This document shows positions 1-9,062 of a stretch of 64,000 nt of DNA, piece by piece. A model generated the notes under the pieces. It was not told the DNA's origin. It saw only the letters and a list, made by a program, of their open reading frames with translations, and did not search any database. Source of the DNA: Collimonas rhizosphaerae (GTDB lineage Bacteria; Pseudomonadota; Gammaproteobacteria; Burkholderiales; Burkholderiaceae_D); the NCBI RefSeq assembly GCF_038896935.1, contig NZ_JBANDC010000008.1, positions 186,001 through 250,000 of the forward strand. The letters run 5' to 3'. The position numbers and the translations under genes are program-made. The number at the start of each line of letters is the position of its first letter. Position 1 is the stretch's first letter.

Positions 1-258
1 TTATTGCTCATTTTTTGCTCCAGACTACGAGGAATGGACGGTAGTTACACGCTAGCACGGCAACTTGGCTACGCAACACCGGGTTACAAACGCTTGCATG
101 TCTCACACAAATGCAGGGGGTCAGTCTCTAGATAACGCCTCATCACCGGGTCTCGATGACATACACTCTCATCAGTTTATTATTGCTAGAGCGGCAAGCA
201 CGGCAATCCGGACACTTGTCAAATTGAACTTTTTCATCGCGACTTACCTCACAACCTT
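1..258. other. Gene-free leader upstream of asmA-like gene
   Basis: I see no convincing gene here. A 65-codon open frame at 65-262 has no ribosome-binding site, overlaps the start of the asmA-like gene and encodes nothing recognisable. The stretch presumably holds the promoter of the downstream gene, but I could not pick out a clear -35/-10 pair. Confidence 0.4.
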
Positions 259-2298
259 ATGACTGCCTCTACATTTCCCTCGCTGCGGCGCCCGGTTCGA
301 TGGCTGTTATGGTCGATTGCGGCATTGATTGCTTTGATCGCCCTCTGCGTGGCGCTGCTGCTCACATTCGACTGGAACCGCGCCAAACCCTGGCTGAACC
401 AGCGGGTCAGCGAGGCCACCGGACGCAATTTCGCGATTCGCGGCGACCTGGTGCTTACCTGGCAAAAATCGCAGGCCGACCTCGATAGCTGGCGCCGCTG
501 GGTGCCCTGGCCGCGCCTGAGCGCCAAGGATATCGTGCTGGACAATCCCGACTGGGCCAAGACCGGCCCGCACATGGCGGAGATCGGCCAGCTGACGTTT
601 TCATTGAGTCCTTTGCCCTTGCTCGCGCACCGTATCGTGATACCGTCGCTGGAGCTCGATACGCCAAGCATCGCGCTGGAACGCAAGCCGGATGGCGACA
701 ACAACTGGACGTTCAAATCCAGCGGACCGTCTGCCTGGCAGCTGGAACTGCAAAAGCTGGCCCTGGCGAAAGGCACGGTGAGGTTGCTGGACCCCATCAG
801 CAAGCTCAATATCAAGGCTGACATCGACAGCTTGCCGGCAGCCAGCGCCGAAGGTTACGGCATCGGCTGGAAGGTCGGCGGCACGTTCAACAAGGCTGCC
901 GTCAGCGGCAGCGGCAAAGCCGGCGCGGTGCTGTCGCTGCAAAATTCCACCACGCCCTATCCGCTGCAGGCCAGCGTCAATATCGGCAAGACCGCGATTG
1001 CCATCCAGGGCACGCTGACCAAGCCGAGCGACCTGGCGGCGCTGGACTTGCGTTTGAAACTGTCGGGCGCCAGCATGTCCAACCTGTATCCGCTGACCGG
1101 CATCGTGCTGCCGGCGACGCCGCCGTTCGCCACTGAAGGGCGGCTGATCGGCAAGCTCAACAGCGCCGGCGGCGACTGGACCTACGATAAATTCAGCGGC
1201 CGCGTCGGCTCCAGCGACTTGTCCGGCACGCTGGAATACATCGCGCAGAAACCACGGTCTTTGCTGAAAGGCTCGCTGCTGTCCAACCAGCTCAAGCTGC
1301 AGGACCTGGCGCCGCTGATCGGCGCCGACTCGAACGCCAGCAAGGCCAATCGCGGCGACGGCGTGGCGCAGCCGAGCAACAAGGTGCTGCCGGTGGAGCA
1401 GTTCGATACCGCGCGCTGGGGCAGCATCGATGCCGATGTCAAATTCACCGGCCGCAAGATTATCCGCGACAAGGACCTGCCGATCCAGGACCTGGTCGCC
1501 GACCTGCACTTGAAGGACAGTGTGCTGTCGTTGACGCCGCTGAACTTTGGCGTGGCCGGCGGCAACCTGGTTTCCAACATCAAGCTCGACGGCAGCAACA
1601 AGCTGATCAAGGCGGAAATGAAAATATCGGCGCGCCACCTGAAAATCAAGCAGCTGTTCCCGACGCTGGCGTCAGCCCAGGCCAGCCTGGGTGAAATAAA
1701 CGGCGACGCCTCTCTGTCCGCTGTCGGCAACTCGGTGGCCAGCCTGCTGGCCAGCTCGAACGGCGAACTGAAAACCCTGATCAACCAGGGCACCATCAGC
1801 AAGTTCTTGCTGGAGGCGGCTGGCCTGAACATCGGCAATGTGGTGATTTCCAAGCTGTTCGGCGACAAGCAGGTGAAGCTCAATTGCCTGGCCAGCGATT
1901 TTGCCGTGACCAACGGCGTGATGGACGCCCGCACCTTCGTGATGGATACCGACGACGCCATCATCAATGTCGAAGGCCAGGTCAATCTCGCCCAGGAGTC
2001 GCTGGCGCTGACCATCAATCCGAAGACCAAGGGCTTGCGCATCTTCTCGCTCAGGTCGCCGCTGCACGTCACAGGCAGCTTCAAGAACCCGGACGTAGGG
2101 GTGGACAAGGGTGTGCTGGCCTTGAAGGCTGGCGGTGCGATTGCGCTCGGCGTGCTGGCTCCGGTGGCGGCAGTGCTGCCATTGATCAATATCAGCCCGG
2201 ACCAGCAGAGCGATTGCGCCGGCCTGCTGGCGCTGGCCAAGGAAAAGCCGGTGGCGCCGCCGCCCGGCAAGACTTTGCGCCTAAAGAAAACGCACTAG
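259..2298 (+). CDS. AsmA family protein
   Basis: The protein has 679 residues. An arginine-flanked N-terminal membrane anchor lies at about residues 13-36. It is followed by the typical AsmA start (DWNRAKPWLNQRVSEATGR), a long beta-rich region, and the C-terminal AsmA block with repeated hydrophobic beta strands and a 'GSFKNPDVGVDKG' segment near residues 608-622. AsmA proteins are inner-membrane-anchored periplasmic proteins. They belong to the AsmA/TamB/YhdP group linked to outer-membrane assembly and phospholipid transport. It is a single gene here, followed by a stem-loop and then the convergent pyrB gene. The family is clear; the specific role in this organism is not. Confidence 0.85.
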   Translation: MTASTFPSLRRPVRWLLWSIAALIALIALCVALLLTFDWNRAKPWLNQRVSEATGRNFAIRGDLVLTWQKSQADLDSWRRWVPWPRLSAKDIVLDNPDWAKTGPHMAEIGQLTFSLSPLPLLAHRIVIPSLELDTPSIALERKPDGDNNWTFKSSGPSAWQLELQKLALAKGTVRLLDPISKLNIKADIDSLPAASAEGYGIGWKVGGTFNKAAVSGSGKAGAVLSLQNSTTPYPLQASVNIGKTAIAIQGTLTKPSDLAALDLRLKLSGASMSNLYPLTGIVLPATPPFATEGRLIGKLNSAGGDWTYDKFSGRVGSSDLSGTLEYIAQKPRSLLKGSLLSNQLKLQDLAPLIGADSNASKANRGDGVAQPSNKVLPVEQFDTARWGSIDADVKFTGRKIIRDKDLPIQDLVADLHLKDSVLSLTPLNFGVAGGNLVSNIKLDGSNKLIKAEMKISARHLKIKQLFPTLASAQASLGEINGDASLSAVGNSVASLLASSNGELKTLINQGTISKFLLEAAGLNIGNVVISKLFGDKQVKLNCLASDFAVTNGVMDARTFVMDTDDAIINVEGQVNLAQESLALTINPKTKGLRIFSLRSPLHVTGSFKNPDVGVDKGVLALKAGGAIALGVLAPVAAVLPLINISPDQQSDCAGLLALAKEKPVAPPPGKTLRLKKTH

Positions 2299-2318
2299 GC
2301 CTTTTTTTCCTGCAGTAT

Positions 2319-2352
2319 GCGGGCGGACCGGCTGGTCCGGCCCGCAAATTTC
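2319..2352 (+). terminator. Probable terminator between asmA-like gene and pyrB
   Basis: An inverted repeat with arms at 2319-2329 and 2334-2345 (one bulged G, 4-base loop) is followed by AAATTT. It lies between the two convergent stop codons and could serve either strand. The T-run is poor, so termination is inferred from position and stem strength. Confidence 0.4.
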
Positions 2353-2381
2353 AATCGATCCCACCATCCTGGCGACCCCGT

Positions 2382-3683
2382 CTAGGCGACCCCATCAAAT
2401 ACCGCGTCATCCGGCCCGACATAGTGCGGTGAGCGCCAGCTGACGTCGCGCATCGAATGCTGCACCTGGTTTTCCACGCCTAGCAGGGTGGCGAAAATCG
2501 CCATCCTCACCGGAATGCCGTTGTCAGTCTGGCGGAAGATCGCCAGGCGCGGATCGTGGTTGAGATCCGTGCTCAGGTCGTTGGCGCCCGGCCTGCCATC
2601 GCGCGGCAGGGGATGCATGACGATGGTGCCGGCGCCGCAGGTGGCGTCGATCAGCGCCTGGTTGATCTGGAAATCGGGGGTGTAGCCTTCTATCGCCTCG
2701 TCGGCGAAGCGTTCTTTCTGGATCCGGGTTGCGTACACGATGTCAGCCCCCTTCAATCCCTGCGCCAGCGAGGCCGATTGCTCCACCGTGTGGCCGCCGC
2801 GGGCGATGCGTTCCAGGATATGGGCCGGCATCTCCAGCGTCGGCGGCGCCACCAGGGTGAACCTGAGGCCCCGATACAGGGCCAGCAGCTTGATCAGCGA
2901 ATGCACGGTGCGGCCGTACTTCAGGTCGCCGACCATGACGATATGGGCGCCGTCGACCAGTTTCCCCAGGCGCGAGAACTCACGCTGTATGGTGTACAGG
3001 TCGAGGATCGCCTGGCTCGGGTGCTCACCCGGCCCGTCGCCGCCGTTGATTACCGGGATATTCGTAGCGCGGGCGAATTCGTCCACCGCTCCCTGTTCCG
3101 GATGCCTGACTACCAGCGCATCGGCATAACCGCTGATGACGCGGCTGGTGTCGTAGATCGACTCGCCCTTGGTCATCGAAGAGAAGGTAAAACCGGTGGT
3201 GTCGCACACCGAACCTCCCAGCCGGCAAAAAGCCGCGCCAAAGCTGATACGCGTGCGCGTGCTGGCTTCAAAGAACAAATTGGCTAGCACCGCCCCCTCG
3301 AGGATGCGCGAGACCTTCTGGCGCCTTGCAATGGGCTGCATGATGTCTGTCACGCGGAACAGCTGCTCCAGTGAATCGCGTGAGAACTGGTCGACCGACA
3401 GCAGCTGGGGCCTGCCGTTATAAGAAATCTGCTCGCGGAGCGGCGCATCTGTTTTATTGACATATACGCTCTGCGTTGAAGCAGATTTAAGCAATTCGGC
3501 AGCCAGGATTTCGCCGACAAATTTGCTGACAATGTCCGGCATGACCCTGAATTCGCTGGACGTTTCCGGAAGCAGCCAGGTGTCCAACGCACGCTTGCGA
3601 ATGCCGATGCGGTCGGAAAAATTGTCCCGGGTCAGGTTCAGGCGACGCATGGCGTCGCGCAGGAAAGTTTGTTGATCACTCAT
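2382..3683 (-). CDS. pyrB: Aspartate carbamoyltransferase with N-terminal HTH-like extension
   Basis: The protein joins carbamoyl phosphate and aspartate, the first committed step of pyrimidine synthesis. The catalytic part begins near residue 85. It shows the carbamoyl-phosphate loop FFEASTRTRISF, the GDGPGEHPSQAILDLYT block and the HPLPRDGR motif near the C terminus. The 433 residues exceed the usual ~310 of a class-B/C catalytic chain. The extra ~80 N-terminal residues look like an XRE-type helix-turn-helix (LRDAMRRLNLTRDNFSDRIG followed by a recognition-helix-like segment). I chose the ATG at 3683 because AAAGGTGG lies 5-6 bases upstream; a GTG at 3692 is in frame. A 13-bp near-palindrome sits just before the RBS. 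No pyrC or pyrI neighbour is present. Confidence 0.88.
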   Translation of the reverse strand: MSDQQTFLRDAMRRLNLTRDNFSDRIGIRKRALDTWLLPETSSEFRVMPDIVSKFVGEILAAELLKSASTQSVYVNKTDAPLREQISYNGRPQLLSVDQFSRDSLEQLFRVTDIMQPIARRQKVSRILEGAVLANLFFEASTRTRISFGAAFCRLGGSVCDTTGFTFSSMTKGESIYDTSRVISGYADALVVRHPEQGAVDEFARATNIPVINGGDGPGEHPSQAILDLYTIQREFSRLGKLVDGAHIVMVGDLKYGRTVHSLIKLLALYRGLRFTLVAPPTLEMPAHILERIARGGHTVEQSASLAQGLKGADIVYATRIQKERFADEAIEGYTPDFQINQALIDATCGAGTIVMHPLPRDGRPGANDLSTDLNHDPRLAIFRQTDNGIPVRMAIFATLLGVENQVQHSMRDVSWRSPHYVGPDDAVFDGVA

Positions 3684-3699
3684 TCTCGCCACCTTTATA

Positions 3700-3712
3700 T
3701 ACGCTAAGCGTA
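3700..3712. promoter_or_regulatory. Near-palindromic operator candidate upstream of pyrB
   Basis: The sequence TACGCTAAGCGTA is an inverted repeat of two 6-bp half sites around one central base. It lies 4 bases before the pyrB ribosome-binding site, next to a TATATAAAGG stretch. The shape and size fit an operator for a small XRE-type HTH protein. Since the pyrB product itself starts with such a domain, autoregulation is a possible reading, though only inferred. Confidence 0.45.
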
Positions 3713-3917
3713 CATTAAAGGTTTGGATTTATCCTGTCCAGGCTTTTTTCCTTCTTTCATGCTGCTCATTATTTAGGCAAGAGAAAAATTTTCTTGAAAA
3801 CAGGTTCAAGAGGCTCAAAAACCCAGGCAAACAGCCCGATTTTCGGATTTTGTGGATAAAGCTGTGGATATTGTGTTTTTCAATTGTGGATATCTGAGAT
3901 AGTTTTCCACAGCCATC

Positions 3918-4078
3918 TTTTTATCCAAGAACTATTCTTTTGCGATACACCGATTACTCAGGCTTTATCCAATCCATAAGTACTTGAATGAATGGTCAAA
4001 TAGGCAGTTATCCACAGAAAAGCAGTTAGTTAACTACTACTACTATTTATATATATAAATCTTTAAATACAAAACCGA
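3918..4078 (+). repeat. Direct repeat copy 1 of the oriC-like module
   Basis: This ~160-base unit runs from TTTTTATCCAAGAA to AAACCGAA. It recurs 371 bases downstream without insertions or deletions at the points I compared. The last ~70 bases (DnaA box, CTA repeats, AT tract) are almost identical, while the first half has drifted. Confidence 0.8.
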
Positions 4079-4288
4079 AAAACCTTTTCTTTTGAAGTTG
4101 CTTTTAAAAAAATATTTAACAAAAAGAAATAAAAAAAGCTTTTTTTCAAAAACCTTCTTTCCTTGATTCAAAAAATGCATCTATTTCAACGGTAGAAAAG
4201 AAGAGATCCAGAACGAGGGTTGTGGATAAGTCTTTGGATAACTAGTGGAATCCAATGTGAATAAACCAGGACAAGCGTCAGACCGTCA

Positions 4289-4449
4289 TTTTTATCCAAG
4301 AAATGTTCTTTCCAGATACAAGGTTTACTCAGCATTTATCCAAGCCGTAAGTTATTGAATGAATAGTCAAATTTATAGTTATCCACAGAAAAGCAGGTGG
4401 TTAACTACTACTACTATTTATATATATAAATCTTTAAATACAAAGCTGA
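4289..4449 (+). repeat. Direct repeat copy 2 of the oriC-like module
   Basis: This is the second copy of the unit at 3918-4078, offset by 371 bases. It keeps the DnaA box at 4379-4387, the CTA triplets at 4405-4416 and the following TATATATAAATCTTTAAATA tract. Confidence 0.8.
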
Positions 4450-4506
4450 AGAAGCTGGATTTGCAAAAAGGACGAGTTTTCTTCTCTAAAAGATGCTTTT
4501 GAAGCA

Positions 4507-5394
4507 TCAGTTTTTCCAGATTGACTGCAATATCGCAAAAATTGCAGCGATGACCGGTTCGTCCTTGCGTTTTTCCAGGGTGATAAACGAAAGTTCGGTG
4601 GATAAATTGACCGTATCGGAAATCACCAATCCGTGGGCATGTGCTTCACGTAATGCAATTGACTCCCGCACCAGAGACAAGCCGACTCCGGATTTCACCA
4701 GGTCAAGCATCGAAGGTTCCTGGTCGACCAGCGCAACTTTGTTTGGCGTGACTTTGTATTGAGCAAAAGTTTTGCTGAGTAAACGATGATGCGCTGACTC
4801 GGGTGGAGTCCAGATCCAGGGCAGTTTGGCCAAAGCCGGCCAGTCTTTTCCGGAAACCCGGCTTTTCCAGCCGGATGGTGCAAGCACGCAGTAAGTAAAT
4901 TGTGTCAGTGTGAGCCGGTGAAAGTTTTTGTTGGGCGTACCGAGGTAATAACCGACATCGAGATGGCCGGATTTGATTTGCTGTAGTACATCGCCAGACA
5001 TGCTGTGCTGCAACTGTGTAGAAAGCTGGGGATAACTTTCCACCAGGCGCTGCAGGAAAGCGCCCAACCGGATGAATTCAGGATCGAGAATGGTGCCGAT
5101 CGCCAGTTTTCCGCTCAGGATTTCCGAGCTGTCAGAGTGCAGGCTTTCTGCCTGCTGGCGCATTTCCGCCATGGCGGCGATTGCACGTTCGGCAAATGGC
5201 AGCAACTTGATGCCTTCGTCGGTCAAAGCCATACCGCTGGGGATGCGCGTAAACAGTTGCAGGTTCAGGCTGGCCTGCAGCGACTTGATTTGCAGGCTGA
5301 CCGCTGGTTGCGTGACGTGCAGGAGTTCGGCTGCGCGTGTCAAGTTGCCCTCCCTGGCGACGGTGAGGAAGGCGCGAAGCTGGGTAATGTCCAT
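4507..5394 (-). CDS. LysR-family transcriptional regulator (divergent from mmsA)
   Basis: The protein has 295 residues. The N-terminal LysR winged helix (MDITQLRAFLTVAREGNLTRAAELLHVTQPAVS pattern) covers residues 1-60, and a periplasmic-binding-like effector domain runs from about residue 90 to the end. It is transcribed away from mmsA across a 140-bp gap that contains AT-rich dyad sequence (TATTGATATTGATCATAA), a typical place for LysR T-N11-A sites. It probably controls mmsA and perhaps the following GMC gene. The inducer is not evident. Confidence 0.85.
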   Translation of the reverse strand: MDITQLRAFLTVAREGNLTRAAELLHVTQPAVSLQIKSLQASLNLQLFTRIPSGMALTDEGIKLLPFAERAIAAMAEMRQQAESLHSDSSEILSGKLAIGTILDPEFIRLGAFLQRLVESYPQLSTQLQHSMSGDVLQQIKSGHLDVGYYLGTPNKNFHRLTLTQFTYCVLAPSGWKSRVSGKDWPALAKLPWIWTPPESAHHRLLSKTFAQYKVTPNKVALVDQEPSMLDLVKSGVGLSLVRESIALREAHAHGLVISDTVNLSTELSFITLEKRKDEPVIAAIFAILQSIWKN

Positions 5395-5534
5395 GTGCTT
5401 AATCTTTAATCAGGATGGTTTTATTATTAGCATTGCTTATATTGATATTGATCATAACTCATTGGATTGTTGGCAAAGCTAGCGATATTCTGGGAAAACG
5501 CTAACCGAACCCGGTTTTACCAAAAGGAATCCTT

Positions 5535-7073
5535 ATGACTACCGAATTCAATTCGACGCCCAGCCCGACTCCGCTCATTCAACATTACATCAACGGCAAG
5601 CTGACAGAATCCGCCAGCGGCCGTTTGCAAGACGTGTTCAACCCGGCCACCGGCGCGGTTTCGGCCAGGGTTGTGCTGGGCAGCGTGGAAGAAGTCAACG
5701 CCGCGGTTGCCGCCGCATCTGCAGCTGCGCCGGCATGGGCTGATACCGCACCGCTGAAGCGTGCGCGGGTGATGTTCAGGTTCAAGGAATTGATGGAGCA
5801 GCATCACGATGCGCTGGCGGCGGCGATTACGCGGGAACACGGCAAGGTGTTTTCCGATGCCAAGGGCGAAGTGACGCGCGGCCTGGAAATCGTCGAATTT
5901 GCTTGCGGTGTTCCGCATCTGCTGAAGACGCAATTTACCGACAATATCGGCGGCGGCATCGATAACTGGAACCTGCGCCAGCCGCTGGGCGTCACCGCCG
6001 GCATCACGCCATTCAATTTTCCGGTAATGGTGCCGTTGTGGATGGCGCCGATGGCGATTGCGACCGGCAACACATTTATCCTCAAGCCTTCCGAGCGCGA
6101 TCCGTCGCCGTCGTTGATGATGGCTGACCTGTTCCGCCAGGCCGGTTTGCCGGATGGCGTATTCAATGTGGTGCAAGGCGACAAGCTGGCAGTGGATACC
6201 TTGTTGCAGCATCCCGATGTGAAGGCGGTGTCGTTCGTCGGATCTACGCCTATCGCGGAATATATTTACCAGGAGGGCGCCAAGCGCAAAGGCGTTTATC
6301 CACTGAGAGTACAGGCGCTGGGAGGCGCCAAGAATCACCTGGTGGTAATGCCGGACGCCGACCTGGACCAGGCGGTGGATGCGTTGATGGGTGCTGCTTA
6401 CGGCTCGGCCGGGGAACGCTGCATGGCGATATCGGTGGCGGTGGCCGTCGGCAATGTCGCCGACAAATTGATAGAAGCGCTGATTCCGCGCGTGAAAGCG
6501 CTGAAGATCAAGAACGGCATGGAAGCCGATGCGGAAATGGGGCCGGTGGTCAGCGCCGTGCACAAGGAAAAGATCGAAGCTTATATCGAAGGCGGCGTTG
6601 CTGCCGGCGCCAGGCTGCTGGTCGATGGCCGGGGCCTGAAAGTTGCGGGACTGGAGCAGGGATTTTTCCTTGGCGGATCGTTGTTCGACCAGGTGACGCC
6701 GGAAATGAAAATCTACCAGGAAGAGATTTTCGGACCGGTTCTTTGCATCGTCCGGGTGCCTGATTTTGCTGCTGCCGTGAACCTGGTCAATGCCCACGAA
6801 TTCGGCAACGGCGTAGCGCTGTTCACCTCGGACGGCAATACCGCGCGCGAGTTTTCGCGGCGCATTGAGGTCGGCATGGTCGGCATCAACGTACCGATTC
6901 CGGTGCCGATGGCGTGGCACTCCTTCGGCGGATGGAAGCGCTCGCTGTTTGGCGATACGCATGCATACGGAGAAGAAGGAGTGCGGTTTTATACGCGCTA
7001 TAAATCGATCATGCAGCGCTGGCCGCAGACCATTTCAAAAGGCGCGGAATTCACCATGCCGGTCGCTAAATAA
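5535..7073 (+). CDS. mmsA: CoA-acylating methylmalonate-semialdehyde dehydrogenase
   Basis: The protein has 512 residues of the aldehyde dehydrogenase superfamily. It converts methylmalonate semialdehyde or malonate semialdehyde with NAD+ and CoA to propionyl-CoA or acetyl-CoA, in valine, inositol and beta-alanine breakdown. Diagnostic segments are PLGVTAGITPFNFPVMVPLW, the LGGAKNH block, and the catalytic cysteine in GSAGERCMAIS around residue 298. The C-terminal SFGGWKRSLFGD segment is also typical of MmsA. A good Shine-Dalgarno (AAAGGAA) precedes the ATG. No other valine-pathway gene follows directly; the next gene is a GMC oxidoreductase, so the physiological substrate could also be a malonate semialdehyde from another route. 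Confidence 0.9.
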   Translation: MTTEFNSTPSPTPLIQHYINGKLTESASGRLQDVFNPATGAVSARVVLGSVEEVNAAVAAASAAAPAWADTAPLKRARVMFRFKELMEQHHDALAAAITREHGKVFSDAKGEVTRGLEIVEFACGVPHLLKTQFTDNIGGGIDNWNLRQPLGVTAGITPFNFPVMVPLWMAPMAIATGNTFILKPSERDPSPSLMMADLFRQAGLPDGVFNVVQGDKLAVDTLLQHPDVKAVSFVGSTPIAEYIYQEGAKRKGVYPLRVQALGGAKNHLVVMPDADLDQAVDALMGAAYGSAGERCMAISVAVAVGNVADKLIEALIPRVKALKIKNGMEADAEMGPVVSAVHKEKIEAYIEGGVAAGARLLVDGRGLKVAGLEQGFFLGGSLFDQVTPEMKIYQEEIFGPVLCIVRVPDFAAAVNLVNAHEFGNGVALFTSDGNTAREFSRRIEVGMVGINVPIPVPMAWHSFGGWKRSLFGDTHAYGEEGVRFYTRYKSIMQRWPQTISKGAEFTMPVAK

Positions 7074-7232
7074 ATGGTGTAAATAATTATTTTAAAAACG
7101 GTATAAATAATATTCATGTTCTATACAGATCTCGTTCTGTGATGTTTCATTTTTTTGAGAAGCGCAGAATGGGATTTTGAGAATCAGGCGGCAAAGCAGG
7201 TTTGCACAAGACAAAAAAACAGAAAGAGACGC

Positions 7233-8861
7233 ATGGAATCAGCAGGCAAGTACGACTACATCATCATCGGTGCGGGGACCGCCGGCTGCGTGCTGGCGAA
7301 TCGTTTGACACAGGACGGTTCGGTTAAGGTATTGCTGATAGAAGCAGGCGCCAAGGACGATTACATCTGGATCCATATCCCTGTCGGCTACCTGTATTGC
7401 ATCAACAATCCGCGTACCGACTGGATGTACCGGACTGAGCCTGATGCCGGCTTGAATGGGCGCAGCCTGATTTATCCGCGCGGCAAGGTGCTGGGCGGAA
7501 GTTCGTCGATCAACGGCATGATCTACATGCGTGGCCAGGCCCGGGATTACGACCAGTGGGCAGAACTCACCGGTGATCCTGCATGGCGCTGGGAGCAGGT
7601 GCTGCCATTGTTCAGGAAGAGCGAAGACCACTATAACGGCGCCAGTGAATTCCACGGCGCCGGCGGCGAATGGCGGGTTGAAAAGCAGCGCTTGTCCTGG
7701 AAGATCCTGGATGCTTTCCGCGATGCTGCGGCCGAAACCGGCATCCCCAAGGTTGATGACTTTAACCGCGGCGACAATGAGGGATGCAGTTATTTCGACG
7801 TGAACCAAAAGCGCGGCATCCGCTGGAATGCGGCCAAGGCTTTTTTACGTTCTGCCAGCGGCCGCGGCAACCTGACGATCATGACCGGCTGCCAGGTAAA
7901 GCGCCTGTCGCTTGAGCGTGGCGAGCAGGGACTGGTGTGCAAGGGCGTCGAGTTTTCCGGCGGCGGCAAGGAATGGCATGCCGAGGCCAGTCGCGAAACC
8001 CTGCTGAGCGCCGGCGCTGTCGGTTCTCCGCAAATCCTGCAGTTGTCCGGCATCGGTCCGGCGGCGCTGCTGCAGCAGCACCAGATCCCAGTCGTGCAGG
8101 ATACCCCGGGTGTCGGCGAGAATCTGCAAGACCATTTGCAGATCAGGATGGCGTTCAAGGTCAGCGGCGTCAAAACCCTTAACGCCATGAGCGGCAGCTG
8201 GCTAGGCAAGGCCAGGATCGGCCTGGAATACCTGCTGATGCAGAGCGGCCCGATGTCGATGGCGCCGTCGCAGCTGGGGGCGTTCGCCAAGTCCGATCCG
8301 GGGCAGGCCACGGCCAACCTGGAATATCATGTGCAACCGCTGTCGCTGGAAAAATTCGGCGATCCGCTGCATGCTTTCCCGGCTTTTACCGCCAGCGTCT
8401 GCAACCTGCGGCCCAGTTCGCGCGGCCATGTGCGGATCGCTTCCGGCGTGGCCGGGGAGGCGCCGAAAATTACCCTGAATTACCTGGATACCGAGGAGGA
8501 CCGCAAGGTTGCCGCAGCGTCGCTGCTGTTGACGCGCAGGATTGCCGCCGCCCCGGCGCTGCAGAAATATGCGCCGGAAGAATTCAAGCCTGGCCCGCAA
8601 TACCGGACCGAGGAAGAACTGATCAAAGCCGCCGGCGAAATCGGCACCACCATCTTTCATCCCGTAGGGACCTGCAAGATGGGCCGTGGCGACGATCCGA
8701 TGGCAGTGGTGGACAGCCAGCTGCGGGTGAAGGGTGTAGGGGCGCTGCGCGTGGTTGACGCGTCGGTGATGCCGACCATCACTTCCGGCAATACCAATTC
8801 GCCGACCCTGATGATTGCGGAAATGGCGGCAAAATTCATCAAAGAGGGCGCCGGCAAATGA
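7233..8861 (+). CDS. GMC-family FAD-dependent oxidoreductase (choline/alcohol dehydrogenase-like)
   Basis: The protein has 542 residues from the ATG at 7233, which follows AGAAAGAGAC; an upstream in-frame start at 7155 lacks support. The FAD-binding motif IIIGAGTAGCVLANRL lies at residues 9-24. The GMC signature PRGKVLGGSSSINGMIYMRG is near residue 85. The C-terminal FHPVGTCKMG and SGNTNSPTLMIAEMAA carry the catalytic-histidine region. The family oxidises alcohols such as choline, alkanols or polyethylene glycol; the substrate cannot be told from sequence. It lies 159 bases after mmsA on the same strand and 200 bases before the liv-type transporter. These may form one uptake-oxidation unit, which is an inference. 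Confidence 0.83.
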   Translation: MESAGKYDYIIIGAGTAGCVLANRLTQDGSVKVLLIEAGAKDDYIWIHIPVGYLYCINNPRTDWMYRTEPDAGLNGRSLIYPRGKVLGGSSSINGMIYMRGQARDYDQWAELTGDPAWRWEQVLPLFRKSEDHYNGASEFHGAGGEWRVEKQRLSWKILDAFRDAAAETGIPKVDDFNRGDNEGCSYFDVNQKRGIRWNAAKAFLRSASGRGNLTIMTGCQVKRLSLERGEQGLVCKGVEFSGGGKEWHAEASRETLLSAGAVGSPQILQLSGIGPAALLQQHQIPVVQDTPGVGENLQDHLQIRMAFKVSGVKTLNAMSGSWLGKARIGLEYLLMQSGPMSMAPSQLGAFAKSDPGQATANLEYHVQPLSLEKFGDPLHAFPAFTASVCNLRPSSRGHVRIASGVAGEAPKITLNYLDTEEDRKVAAASLLLTRRIAAAPALQKYAPEEFKPGPQYRTEEELIKAAGEIGTTIFHPVGTCKMGRGDDPMAVVDSQLRVKGVGALRVVDASVMPTITSGNTNSPTLMIAEMAAKFIKEGAGK

Positions 8862-9062
8862 AAATAAGGGCTTGGTCCTGGGCGCCGTTCAGGATATTTT
8901 GTAAGACATGGCTAATTTATCCAAAGTTTTTGTATAGTATTTCTACGTATTGCCCCGGCAGAGCGGCAACGGTTAGTATCCGTAAAAAAATATAAGGCTG
9001 ATAAGGCGCTTGCAATACCATCTGCGAGCGGTTCCGATAAGGCAACATGCATAGGAGACCGG

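Larger units (their letters stand above)
3720..4500. other. oriC: Candidate replication origin (oriC): DnaA boxes, DnaA-trio-like repeats, AT-rich DNA
   Basis: This AT-rich stretch of about 780 bases has no gene. It contains perfect DnaA boxes (TTATCCACA or its complement) at 3851-3859, 4008-4016, 4221-4229 and 4379-4387. One-mismatch boxes lie at 3863-3871, 3885-3893 and 3903-3911, and there are further TTATCCA-type sites. After each of the 4008 and 4379 boxes there is a 17-base gap, then four tandem CTA triplets (4034-4045 and 4405-4416), then TTTATATATATAAA. Read on the other strand, CTA repeats are the 3'-GAT-5' DnaA-trio pattern known from bacterial origin-unwinding elements. parS sites, parAB and the ATP synthase operon lie within 23 kb, as is usual near oriC. 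dnaA itself is not in the window. Confidence 0.65.

Noticed and set aside
65..262. Short open frame at the window start
   Set aside because: It has no RBS, overlaps the asmA-like start and has no recognisable sequence.
3918..4449. CRISPR array
   Set aside because: There are only two long imperfect copies with no short regular spacers and no cas genes; this is a tandem duplication of an origin-like module. The 12-base array at 19.25 kb is likewise too short and degenerate.
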